The position numbers were made by a program, and so were the translations under genes. Of a DNA stretch of 64,000 nt, positions 46,219 to 56,622 are shown piece by piece. Position 1 is the stretch's first letter; every line of letters begins with the position of its first letter. The DNA comes from Stomoxys calcitrans (lineage: Eukaryota; Arthropoda; Insecta; Diptera; Muscidae): assembly GCF_963082655.1 (NCBI RefSeq), contig NC_081552.1, positions 2,542,001 to 2,606,000 of the forward strand. Direction: 5' to 3'. The notes under the pieces are model-generated. The model worked only from the letters and a program-made list of their open reading frames with translations, was not told where the DNA came from and did not search any database.

Positions 46219-48351
46219 TTTTAATTATTCTCTATATCAAAGTCTATAAATTTGAACACTTTTCTCTCACTGTACTTTGACAATATTAACAAAAGCCAAA
46301 AACTACATCAGATAACACTCAATCACCGAATCATTGTTAATTTGTGTTTGTGCTTAGCTCCATTGTTGTCGCAAAGGATAAATCATTTTGGTTTAAGATT
46401 AGCTTTTTCTCTAAGTGTTCAGAGTAAATCCTCTACTTGCTTGCGAAGGGGAGCACATCGGACTAGTAATCACATCATGGTATCCCCAAAGTCTAATTTG
46501 GTTGAGAGTCGTCTTTATGTGCACGGTCTCTGGTTGTTGTTGTACCACATAAACGTCATGCACGCGCATAAGACTGTGAAAGGTAACGAAGACATTGTCA
46601 CTGGCTGTAGCATTATTCAGTTCCGTTGCTCACCAGTCGATTTGCAAGTAAATAAAGAGATTAGCATAGTGGTGATGGTGATTGTATGGGGCGACAGACG
46701 ACAATTTGTAAAGTGGCCATGGAAGTGGGTGAACATACAATATATACAACTACAATGCATGCAAGTTGAACTTGTGTGTTGGGTAGTGAAGTCTACGGTA
46801 GACAGGCCCCACCAAACATTTGTCCAAGTCAAATGTTATGAGACTTAATGAAGAGTGATATTGGCTTGAGATTTGAAAAAAAAAAAATGATTTAAAACTA
46901 ATGATGATTAATTCAATACGGTTCAGACTCGCCCGCACGGCATCCTCGCCCTCCCCAACTGCGCTGCTAATTTTGTTTTTTATTCCTCACCTCGATGGCA
47001 TCCTCCGTTAGTCCAGTGTTGATGAAATTTAATTTTCATTCCGTTTCAAGTCATTTAGCTCAACAGCATTCCTGCTTCATTGTGCGTAATGGTACTTGCA
47101 GTTCTGTTCGCAGTTGGTCTAAACTCCAGGATTACACCAAAATTACAAACAAACTTTGCTTTCCTTTTGTCACTTTTGATTCCAAACTCACAGGAGTCGT
47201 CGCAGCCGCTCGGCTTGGTCGTAGTGCTTTAGCCTGGGCCCATAATCGCTGCAAACATGTTGACAACTGTGATTTATGCTCATCGTCGGCATTTAAATTG
47301 TTATGTTGCCCGAAATAAATGTTCACACTCCAAACTCGTTGTGGCACGCGTTTATTTTATGCTGCCTGCCGGTGCGATGGTAGGCGACGGACAATTTAGC
47401 TGTTGCATGCCTTCTTGAACTCCTGCCGTAGTCCATTTTGGCCAACACCCCCACACCCTTCAAGGGAATGGCAACAAAAAAACGGAAAATCCACTTTCAA
47501 ACTCACCTGCTGCAGCGGCCAGGACACGGCGAGTTGACAATGACAATGTGTTCCAGTTGGCTTCAACGGGAGCGTTTATTTTAATAGCATTGCGTGTGTC
47601 GGTCAGCTATGAGTATGATTTAGGGTGCGCACAGTGTGTTCTGATTAGAGGAAAATTAGAATTTTCTAACCACTTGGCTTCTTAGACTTATCACAGATGG
47701 TGTGTGTGTGCCAAATAAAATCCTTTGTTGCACGCAATGCTTTCAAGTTACCCTTTAAGTGCGATTGCTTGTAGCAAATAATCTGAAATGAAACTGTGGA
47801 AAAATAATTTCAGATAACCCTTTTAAGTTGAGGCATTAGCAATAACAACAATAAAATTGCATTTCACCACATTAAAAAAAAACAGTTTGTTAATGCTCGC
47901 TAGAGTCACTATATGGAGGATACGATTGTTGTAAATTCGTATGTATCACGCGTATGCATGTTGATAACATTTATGGAAATAGGAACAGCAATTTGCACTT
48001 AATATAAGAATAAATTCTGGAATTGTTTGTGTAATTTCAATGTTATTAAGGCAAAATCGAATGTTTGTTAAAAAGGAAAGCTCTATTACTTTAGTTGTTT
48101 TCTCTCCAAAGTGCAGTCGAGATTAATGACCATTAGAATTTTGTTAAGCAGAAAGATTTAATTATTGAAAGGTTACTGAAAAGTAATTGCCCGATCCTCA
48201 GATCCTTGGGCATAGACATAGCAGCTGCTGGTAGACAAAAGCGGCTAGACATTCTTGTTCACTACCATCGCTTTGCTCATACACACATGACTGTTGAGGC
48301 GCCCGGCTATGCAGCTAATTGTTGTGATACTTAAACAAATTCTAAATTTAA
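46219..48351. other. Unique sequence, contains the longest open frame (46252-46848)
   Basis: The 198-codon open frame begins at a TTG; its first ATG is 46477, leaving 123 codons. I recognise no domain, and a shorter frame overlaps it on the other strand. At 46995-47340 two opposing frames also mirror one another. No gene can be supported. Confidence 0.45.
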
Positions 48352-48572
48352 ACAGGAGATACTTCTCTCATATCAATGAGTGCAGTCCGATTAAAGTTTA
48401 AACTGAATGATAGGGGGCCTCCTTTTTTCTGCCGAGTCCGAAGGGCGTGCCGCATAGCGGCCCCACTTGAATGAGAAGTTTCAACATGGCAGGATACCTT
48501 AGAAATGTAGCCAGTACTAGTAAGGGGATTACCACAGCTGAAAATGTTGTCGATGTTCAAGCCGGGATTTGA
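48352..48572 (-). mobile_element. SINE-like element, 5' (tRNA) part truncated
   Basis: Read on + it goes from body to head: ATACTTCTCTCATATCAATG, TTTAAACTGAATGATAGGGG, GCCGAGTCCGAAGGGCGTGCC, TGAGAAGTTTCAACATGGC, GTAAGGGGATTACCAC, then GCCGGGATTTGA at 48561, the complement of the tRNA-like B-box region. The head is lost where the next DINE begins. The second copy at 48748-49111 shares this order, which supports a dispersed family. Confidence 0.65.
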
Positions 48573-48705
48573 TTTAAAAGCGTGCTAAGTTAGGCCAGGA
48601 CGAATCTTATATACCCTCCACCATGGAACACACTTGTCGAGTTCTTTTCCCGGCATCATTTTTTAAGACAAACAAAGGATAAAAGAGAAGAATTGATATG
48701 CTATT
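48573..48705 (-). mobile_element. DINE-1-like A palindrome end only
   Basis: AAAAGCGTGCTAAGTTAGG, palindrome worn (GGCCAGGACGAATC), CCTCCACCATGGAACAC, CTTTTCCCGGCATC. It cuts into the SINE on its left. Confidence 0.8.
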
Positions 48706-48747
48706 GAAGGTGTTTTAAGTAATGTAACACGAATATTTCATTAAGGA

Positions 48748-49111
48748 CAGCGACGATACTTCTCTCATATCATTGAGCTCAATACGAATTTAAGCTCAAT
48801 GATAATTGACCTCCTTTTATTGTCGAGTCCGAACGGATTGCCGTAGAGCGACACCACTTATTAGAGAAGTTTACTAAACAACAGTTGAAGCACTTGTTAC
48901 ATATTATTATAAATTTTTCTCAATGTTAGACGTCCGTTTCTTGCTGTCTTATTTTCAGCAGACTCTGTTAGATGTTACATCAAACATTTGTAATGATTTT
49001 ATCAACACACATCTTTGAGTGTAAGATAAAAAACCCACAATGATCGCCAGCACTAGGAGGGAATAACTACTTCTGAAATAGTTTTTTCTGATGTTCTCCC
49101 GGGATTTGAAC
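48748..49111 (-). mobile_element. SINE-like element, second copy, interrupted
   Basis: ATACTTCTCTCATATCATTG, GAGTCCGAACGGATTGCCG and TTAGAGAAGTTTACT (48750-48882), then about 150 bp of other sequence, then GCCAGCACTAGGAGGG (49048) to TCTCCCGGGATTTGAAC (49096-49111), the B-box side. The body and head are therefore split by an insertion or deletion/insertion. Confidence 0.6.
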
Positions 49112-49212
49112 ACAGAAACTTGCTCTGAAACTTTGCACAGATAGTTTATTTACCATAAGCAGGTTAAGCTCGAAATGGGCTTAATAGCTTAACTGATAAT
49201 GCGTATAATACT
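49112..49212 (+). mobile_element. DINE-1-like D scrap
   Basis: TGCTCTGAAACTTTGCACAG, then GCTCGAAATGGGCTTAAT, as after the GTCY core of D copies (compare 38825-38880). Confidence 0.55.
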
Positions 49213-49998
49213 CTAGCCATCCTTTTCGATTATAGTCCGGATGGGAATATATTTGAATAAGGGTTTGAAGTTAAAGTTGGTTTGGAATCAGGAATGGGTG
49301 AGATTGAAACATAAAATTAAAATCAATATATCTCAGGGAATTTTGGCCGGATTTTGGAAAATTTGACATCCAAAGAAAGCTTAAAGCGATAAGAATCCGT
49401 TTGTTGTTTTCACTTCTGTATCATCATTTGTGAATTCATCGTCAGCTGTGAATTGACATACAATTCTGGTAAAACACTTGATAGACGTTTTCGGGCATTT
49501 CTAGAAAAGATTAAAACAGGAAAGTGGCTTTCAAAAGATATCTCTAAGGGAGCAGAATGCCCTAAAGTACTCCCCCTTAACCTTTCACTAATATCAAAAT
49601 TTTTAAAAAATTCCGTATGACCAACCTTAAAAACAAAATATCTCGATTTCTATAACGATTTCAGATTTTTTTTTTTTCTTTTGAAAAACACTTTTCCGTT
49701 TTAATCTTTCTACAAATGCCCGAAAAACGCCTTTCAAGTTCTTTGCCAGAATTGTATGTCAATTCACAGCAGTACAAATTAAGATGTACAAGTGAAGCCA
49801 AATGAAACGGATTCATCTCTCTTTAACCTTTCTATGGATGTTAAATTTTCCAAAATCCACCAAGATACCCTGAAATATATTGGTTTTAATTTTGGGTTTC
49901 AATCTCAGCCATTCCTGGTTCAAAATAACTTTAACTAATAACTTAAACTTCACACCCTTATCCAATATATTCCGATCCGGATCGACACGGATGGCTAG
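49213..49998. repeat. Long imperfect inverted repeat (foldback), arms about 325 bp
   Basis: The left arm 49213-49536 and right arm 49678-49998 are reverse complements with roughly 80% identity by eye. Paired landmarks: CTAGCCATCC / GGATGGCTAG at the tips; GGAATGGGTGAGATTGAAAC / GTTTCAATCTCAGCCATTCC; TGTGAATTGACATACAATTC / GAATTGTATGTCAATTCACA; AAAGATTAAAACAGGAAAG / CTTTTCCGTTTTAATCTTT. The loop is about 140 bp. No open frame of note. It may be a foldback transposon or an inverted dimer, and a transcript of it would form a long hairpin. Confidence 0.85.
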
Positions 49999-50002
49999 GA
50001 TG

Positions 50003-51057
50003 GATGGGAGTATACTAATCTAGTCATTCCGTTTGTAACAACTCGAAATATTCGTCTAAGACCACTTTATGATCGTCTCAAAGTTCTGAGTCGATTTAGC
50101 CATGTCCGTCCGTCTATCGAAATCACAATGACGCTCGAACGCGTAAGCTGGCCGCTTGAAATTTTGCACAGATACTTAATATTGATGTAGGTCGGGATTG
50201 CAAATGGGCCATATCGGTTCAGATTTACATATAGCTCCCATATAAACCGATCTCCCGATTTGACTTCCTAAGCCCTTACAAGCCGCAATTTTTGTCCGAT
50301 TTGGCTGATTTTTTTCAGAAGCCAAGTACGGTTTTAATCGCTCTATAACCTGATACAGCTCCCATACAAACCGATCTCGTGATTTGACTTCTTGAGTCCT
50401 TACAAGCCTCAAATTTTCACCGATTTGGCTGAAATTTTTCAGAAGCCAAGTATGGTTTTAATCGCTCTATAACCTTATACAGCTCCCAAATAAACCGATC
50501 TCGTGATTTGACTTCTTGAGTCCTTACAAGCCGCAATTTTTCACCGATTTGGCTGAAATTTCGCATCTGGTGTTTCGTTATGACTTCTAGCAATAGTGAC
50601 AAGTCTATAACCTGATATAGCTCCCATATTAACAGATCTCCCGATTTGACTTCCTAAGGCCGCAATTTTTGTCCGATTTGGCTGAAATTTTGCATGCATT
50701 GGCTGAAATTGAACGTGTAGTATTTTTTTATGACTTTCAAAAACTGTACCAAGGACGGTTGAAATCGAAATCAAGAACCTGATACAGCTTCCATATAACC
50801 CGATCTCCTGATTTGAATTCTTGAGTCCTTGGAAACCGTAGTTTTTGACCGATTTGGTCGACATTTTGCATGCATTGCTCTGTCGTAAGACTTTCAATAA
50901 GTGTGCCAAATACGGTTCAAATCAGTCTATAACCATGTAAACCGGTCTGAAAATTATGCCCTACAACTAAATTTATTTTGTATACATTTTGTAGCAGAAT
51001 TCATGGTGGTGAGTTCCCAAGATTCGGCTCGGCCGAACTTAGAACGCATTTACTTGT
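50003..51057 (+). mobile_element. DINE-1-like C element, both ends present
   Basis: TATA end worn (GATGGGAGTATACTAATC), TCGATTTAGCCATGTCCG, CCGTCCGTCTATCG, then five or six units (GATTTGACTTCCTAAGCCC, CTTCTTGAGTCCTTACAAGCC twice), C signature GAATTCATGGTGGTGAG and palindrome TTCGGCTCGGCCGAA near 51023, ending ACTTGTTT. It abuts the foldback on its left. Confidence 0.85.
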
Positions 51058-51250
51058 TTGGACTTACGTAGCTCGCATTCAAACCGATCTCCCAATTGAA
51101 GGTCCATTGGCCATTAAAGAACGTATCTATTACCTGATTTCGTTGAAAATTGGTTCTGTGTGATATATTAGACCACTTCGCCTCCTTCCCGGATATGGTG
51201 CACATCGAACCATATATGACTATGCCATGTGGACCAATCACCTAATAAAC
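51058..51250 (+). mobile_element. DINE-1-like D scrap
   Basis: CATTCAAACCGATCTCCCAA, CTGATTTCGTTGAAAATTGG and CATCGAACCATATATGAC match D units. No ends. Confidence 0.55.
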
Positions 51251-51742
51251 GTCCTAAGGATCTACAAAAGGCTCATTTATTCAAGACATCCGTGGATGAT
51301 ATGGTCCAATTTTTCTCAGACCGACGTGACACACATAATATCGATGATTTCGGCAAAGGTGATGGTAAATGTCGAACTGGTTCTCTAAGATCTTGTCCAG
51401 GATTTTGCGTAGCTTGAATATCTGGTTATGTAGCATTTACCAGGCCTAAAGTCGATGAAACATAATTATCTCATTGACTTTAGTTTTTAATCTCTTACAA
51501 GGTCGAATACATCTTACATCGCATTCACATCCCCGTTGCCATCAGCATATTATCTGTAACTTACCAAATTCTTTTTTTTTGTAGATGCAGGAAAACTAAA
51601 GCCATCTGTTTGGTGTTTAGTTTTTTAGTAGAAGTTTCGGAGTATGGGCAAAACTATTTAAGAGTTCCCGAGGTTTAAACAGTAAGATGGGTTTCAAATC
51701 AATACCATAATTTTTAAAAACTATAGAGTGTTAGTAATAAGT
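51251..51742. other. Unique sequence, no gene seen
   Basis: Nothing recognised; AT-rich with a T run near 51573. Confidence 0.5.
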
Positions 51743-53075
51743 AACAAGTAAAAGCGTGCTAAGTTCGGCCGGGCCGAATCTTATATACCCTCCACCATGG
51801 ATCGCATATGTCGAGTTCTTTTCCCGGCATCTCTTCTTAGGCAAAAAAAGGATATAAGAAAAGATTTGCTCTGCTATTAGAGCGATATCAAGATATGGTC
51901 CGGTTTGGACCACAATTAAATTATATGTTGGAGACCTGTGTAAAATGTCAGCCAATTCGAATAAGAATTGCGCCCTTTGTGGGCTCAAGAAGTAAAATAG
52001 AGAGATCGATTTATATGGGAGCTATATCAGGCTATAAACCGATTCAGACCATAATAAACACGTATGTTAATGGTCATGAGAGAATCCGTCGTACAAAATT
52101 TCAGGCAAATCGGATAATAATTGCGACCTCTACAGGCTCAAGAAGTCAAGATCCCAGATCGGTTTATATGGCAGCTATATCAGGTTATGAACCGATTTGA
52201 ACCATATTTGGCACAGTTGTTGGATATCATAACAAAATACTACGTGCCAAAATTCATTCAAATTGGATAAGAATTGCACCCTCTAGAGGCTCAAGAAGTC
52301 AAGACCCAAGATCGGTTTATATGACAGCTATATCAGGTTATGGACCGATTTGAACCATACTTGGCACAGTTGTTGGATATCGTAACAAAACACGTCGTGC
52401 AAAATTTCATTCCAATCGGATAAGAATTGCGCACTCTAGAGGCTCAAGAAGTCAAGACCCAAGATCGGTTTATATGGCAGCTGTATCAGGTTATGGACCG
52501 ATTTGAACCATACTTGGCATAGTTGTTGGATGTCATAACAAAACACGTCGTGCAAAATTTCATTCCAATCGGATAAGAATTGGGCACTCTAGAGGCTCAA
52601 GAAGTCAAGACCCAAGATCGGTTTATATGGCAGCTATATCAGGTTATGGACCGATTTGAACAATACTTATCACAGTTGTTGGATGTCACAACAAAACACG
52701 TCTTGCAAAATTTCATTTCAATCGGATAAGAATTGCGCACTCTACAGGCTCAAGAAATCAAGACCCAAGATCGGTTTATATGGCAGCTATATCAAAACAT
52801 GGACCGATATGGCCCATTTACAATACCAACCGACCTACACTAATAAGAAGTATTTGTGCAAAATTTGAGGCGGCTAGCTTTACTCCTTCGGAAGTTAGCG
52901 TGCTTTCGACAGACAGACGGACGGACGGACAGACGGACGGACATGGCTAGATCGACATAAAATTTCACGACGATCAAGAATATATATACTTTATGGGGTC
53001 TCAGACGAATATTTCGAGTAGTTACAAACAGAATGACGAAATTAGTATACCCCCCATCTTATGGTGGAGGGTATA
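51743..53075 (-). mobile_element. DINE-1-like A element, long, both ends intact, six phased units
   Basis: AACAAGTAAAAGCGTGCTAA, perfect palindrome TTCGGCCGGGCCGAA, CCTCCACCATGGATCGC, then units whose GCGCCCT-type motif falls at 51970, 52123, 52276, 52429, 52582 and 52735: every step exactly 153 bp. GTCY complement GACAGACGGACGGACGG near 52911-52937, and the TATA hairpin CCCCCCATCTTATGGTGGAGGG. It is nearly the reverse complement of 45008-46218. Confidence 0.95.
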
Positions 53076-54027
53076 AAAAGGCGTTAAGTTCGGCCAGGTC
53101 GAACTTTGGATACCCACCATCTCGGGTATTTATGTTATCCACCTTTCGTCATAATACGGCGAAAAATGCTCCCATAGCAGCTTTATCGAAATATGGTCCG
53201 ATACTGACCAAATTCGACACGGATATTGATTGGTCTCATAAGTACGAGTCATTGTTCAATTTTGTAGAGCAAAATATTGGTCTTTTTGGTAGCCATATCC
53301 AAATAGAGACGGATCTAAACCATATACAAAAGAGATGTCGAAAAGCCTTACAAAAGTCACTGTGTCAAATTTCAGCGAAATCGGATTATAAATATGCCTT
53401 TTTTTGGGGCCAAGACTTTAAATTGAGAGATCGGTCTATATGGTAGCTATATCCAAATCTGAACCGATCTGGGCCAAATCTGAAGAGTGGGCCAAATAGC
53501 ACTACTCCCCGTCACAAATGTTGGCAAAATCGGACGATAAATGCGACTTTTATGGGTCCAAAACCTTAAATCGAGAGATCGGTCTATATGGCAGCTATAT
53601 CCAAATCTGAACCGATTGCAGAAAGTTGTTGAAGAGACTAACACAACTCACTGTCCCAAATTTTGGCGACATCGGGCAATAAATGCGACTTTTATGGGTC
53701 CAAAACCTTAAATCGAGAGATCGGTCTATATGGCAGCTATGATCTGAAGCATCCAAATCTGAACCGATCTGAGCCAAATTGAAGAAAGTTTTTAAAGAGA
53801 CTAACACTACTCACTGTCCCAAATTTTGGCAAAATCGTACAATAAATGCGATGTTTAAAGACTGTAGCGTAATTTCAACAGACAGATGGATATGGCTAGA
53901 TTGTCTTAGATTTTTACGCTGATCAAGAATATATATATATACTTTATAGAGTCGCAAATGGATATTTCGATGTGTTGCAAATGGAATGACAAAATGAATA
54001 CACCCCCATCCTTCGGTGGTGCGTATA
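53076..54027 (-). mobile_element. DINE-1-like D element, both ends present
   Basis: GGCGTTAAGTTCGGCCAGGT, GAACTTTGGATACCCACC (D palindrome end), three or four units (AAATCGAGAGATCGGTCTAT near 53569 and 53709), GACAGATGGATATGGC, AAGAATATATATATACTTTA and the TATA end CACCCCCATCCTTCGGTGG, ending near 54027. It abuts the A element with only a few A residues between. Confidence 0.9.
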
Positions 54028-56097
54028 AAAATGAAAGGATAGAAAGACGGAAGTTGGTACATATATTCCTTGCAAATTGGGTAACATAATTTCAAATTTT
54101 TATTCCAACCACATCCAGGCATAACGTTGAGAAAAGTTAAAATAAAGCCATTTGTACAATTTTCCCGTACTTAAACACTGTGCCACATTTGGGGACTGAC
54201 AATGGTGATTTTATTTATTTTCGTTGTTGCTGTTGCTAGGTTGTCGTTGTTTTGCACCTAATTTGGTAACGAAAAAGCAGTAGGGAAAAGTTGTACGTGA
54301 AAAACACATGTTAAGTGTCACAGATTGAGATTGGTTTACTCTGTTAGGCATTGTGTTGCACTGCGTTTGTGACGTCCATTCAGTAGAAAACAAAAAAAAA
54401 GAGGGAAGGCAACAAGGCAGGCAGCATCTTTTCTGCCCTAAGCCCAGAGATAAACTTTTGCGCTCTGCCCAAGTAACACAAACAAAAAACTTTGTCCTAA
54501 GGTAATTTTTCATGGGAAATCATAAAGTTTACCAACGGATATTTTCATAATTTTATGAGTTCTTAAAGCTAGCATCATCATCCTCGTGTAAATTTGGCTT
54601 TGATTCAAAAATAAACAGCTGCAAGAGCACCAGCTCCTTCGTCATTGTCGTCAGCTAATACAGTCGCGATACACCATGCTCTATTTACATTGCTAGGACA
54701 TTTGAAAGAAGATAAAGTTTGGCAATGTTCATTTGCTCATCGATATTATTATGACTGGCAATGGAATTGGCAATATTAAATAAATGTGTTTTGAAAGTAA
54801 TGCGTCATTTGTGATTAGATTTACAGGACTCGCCGTATTGTCATCATAGGACATAAATTCTCTCAAAAGCCAATAAAATTCTCACGGATGACGGAACTTT
54901 GTTTCAATTTTTAATCTGTATGCAAGTACATTTCTGCTGAATGGCTTGAAGCTGGAAAAATGCATGCAGGGCAAGGTTTAAAATAATGTCTGCCGAATTC
55001 ATAATCCTAAAAAATTTTCAATAAACGAAATACTGAAACACCAATCCGATACTCTTTGTGTTCACAATGAAAGTTTCAACTTAAACACTAATCTTTAACC
55101 TAGTTCGGTGGTGTACAAAATGAAAATTTCCTTTACGCTAGTGATCAAATGTACACCTATGCTCTTAGTTTCTGTCGTTGTTGAGACAGAACAGAGAAAA
55201 ACCGGAAATCTTGATTTATTTAAGAAATTTGTATAATCAATTAAAAATTTTGCTGAAATCGGACCAATAAACAAATTTGTATTCCTAATATACTTTTTTG
55301 CCATTTGCATTTTTTTTTCAATTAAAGCGGTAATAAACTCAATAAAACAATTTATTAGAAAATTGTTTATTCTTTCTAAAGCATATTTAATTGACCTAAT
55401 TAAAGTAAATAATTGGTATTTGTCCCATAAATAAAACACTTTTTACTTCAGTCGATTAATTGCAAACACAAAATGGAATGTATTGCATTAAAATATTTTT
55501 TCTTTTTACTAAAACCAAAAAACTAATTCATTTTACAAGCGGAGAAGGTCTTAATGGTACAACTAAAAAAAACTTTTAGTTGCGTGGACACTATGTAAGG
55601 AAAAAATCCAAGCCAACTTTTTCAACCGTGATTGCATGTTTTACTGCTTCTTCTGAGGCTTCAAACAAAATCATTGAAATAGCAATATGTGCCATACCCC
55701 ATATCCCATACATTCCTCACCGCCCGCGCCATATCCGTAAAGTGTAAAACAAAGAAACTAATTTTATATTGAAATAATTCGTAATGCATACCAATCTTAG
55801 AGTTTCCTATATAATATATTTGAGCATTGTCAATATGAAGAAGCCTAATTCATATATGAAAAATTTAATATTGCAATAGAATACTGTAGTATTGTATTAA
55901 TATTGCAATACAGTATTGTAACATTAATGCACATAAATATCTATTAAATTTCTACCACTTTCTTCATTTTAAGGTGCGTTTCGCATGTATAATCATTCCA
56001 TTTATATTGTCACTTCATCGAATTTTCTGCTTTGCACTCCTTCAATTCAATTTATTTGAAGATTCACTTTCTCGATGGTCCAGCAACCAAGTGCACC
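54028..56097. other. Unique sequence between mirrored DINE pairs
   Basis: About 2 kb with no repeat or gene recognised. Open frames 54211-54513 and 55095-55439 (minus) have no domain; the former is K/N- and C-rich from low-complexity DNA. This stretch is the centre of the A-D / D-A mirror arrangement. Confidence 0.5.
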
Positions 56098-56619
56098 GGT
56101 GTATAATAAATGCGGCTTTTATTGGGGGTATATTCCAATAAAAGCCGCATTTATTATTATCCGATTTTGCTGAAATTTGGGACAGTGAGTTGTGTTAGGC
56201 CCTTCGACATCCTTCTTCAATTTGCCCCTGATCGGTCCAGATTTATATATAGCTCCCATATAGATCGATATCTCGATTTAAAATCTTGGTCCCAAAAACG
56301 CGCATTTATAATCCGATTTAACAGAAATTTGACACATTGACTTATGTCAGGCTTTACGACATCCATATTGTATATGATGCAGATCGGTTTATTTTTGGAT
56401 ATATTGATATATACAAAGACCAATATTTTGTTATACGCAATTGAACAATGACTTGTACTTATTAGAATTTGGTCCAAATCGGATCATATATCGATATAAC
56501 TGCTATGGGACATAAGGTATGCAATTTTAACCGGATTTTGATGAAAGGTGATTTACATATATAGTCGAGGTGGTGGGTATCCAAAGTTCGTCCCGGCCGA
56601 ACTTAGCGCCTTCTTACTT
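56098..56619 (+). mobile_element. DINE-1-like D element, TATA end missing
   Basis: It begins at a perfect stem-loop (56103-56157) built from the unit motif AATAAATGCGGCTTTTATTGG. Units with ATATAGCTCCCATATAGATCG follow, ending GGTGGGTATCCAAAGTTCG, palindrome TTCGTCCCGGCCGAA and GCGCCTTCTTACTTT. Confidence 0.85.
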
Positions 56620-56622
56620 TTT

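Noticed and set aside
46252..46848. 198-codon open frame, the longest in the window
   Set aside because: It begins at TTG in the flank of a DINE; the first ATG is 46477. No domain, an opposing open frame, and no exon signals. Left as unsupported.
51895..52200. Repeated open frames with text such as GSRSQDPRSVYMAAISGYEPI, suggesting a repeat protein
   Set aside because: They arise from the 153-bp DINE units, whose length is a multiple of 3. Each unit also carries an in-frame stop (after GYEPI), the text appears on both strands depending on element orientation, and there is no start or splice logic.
51743..53075. CRISPR-like array (regular repeat units)
   Set aside because: Units are 153 bp, similar over their full length without unique spacers, and the context is a fly transposon.
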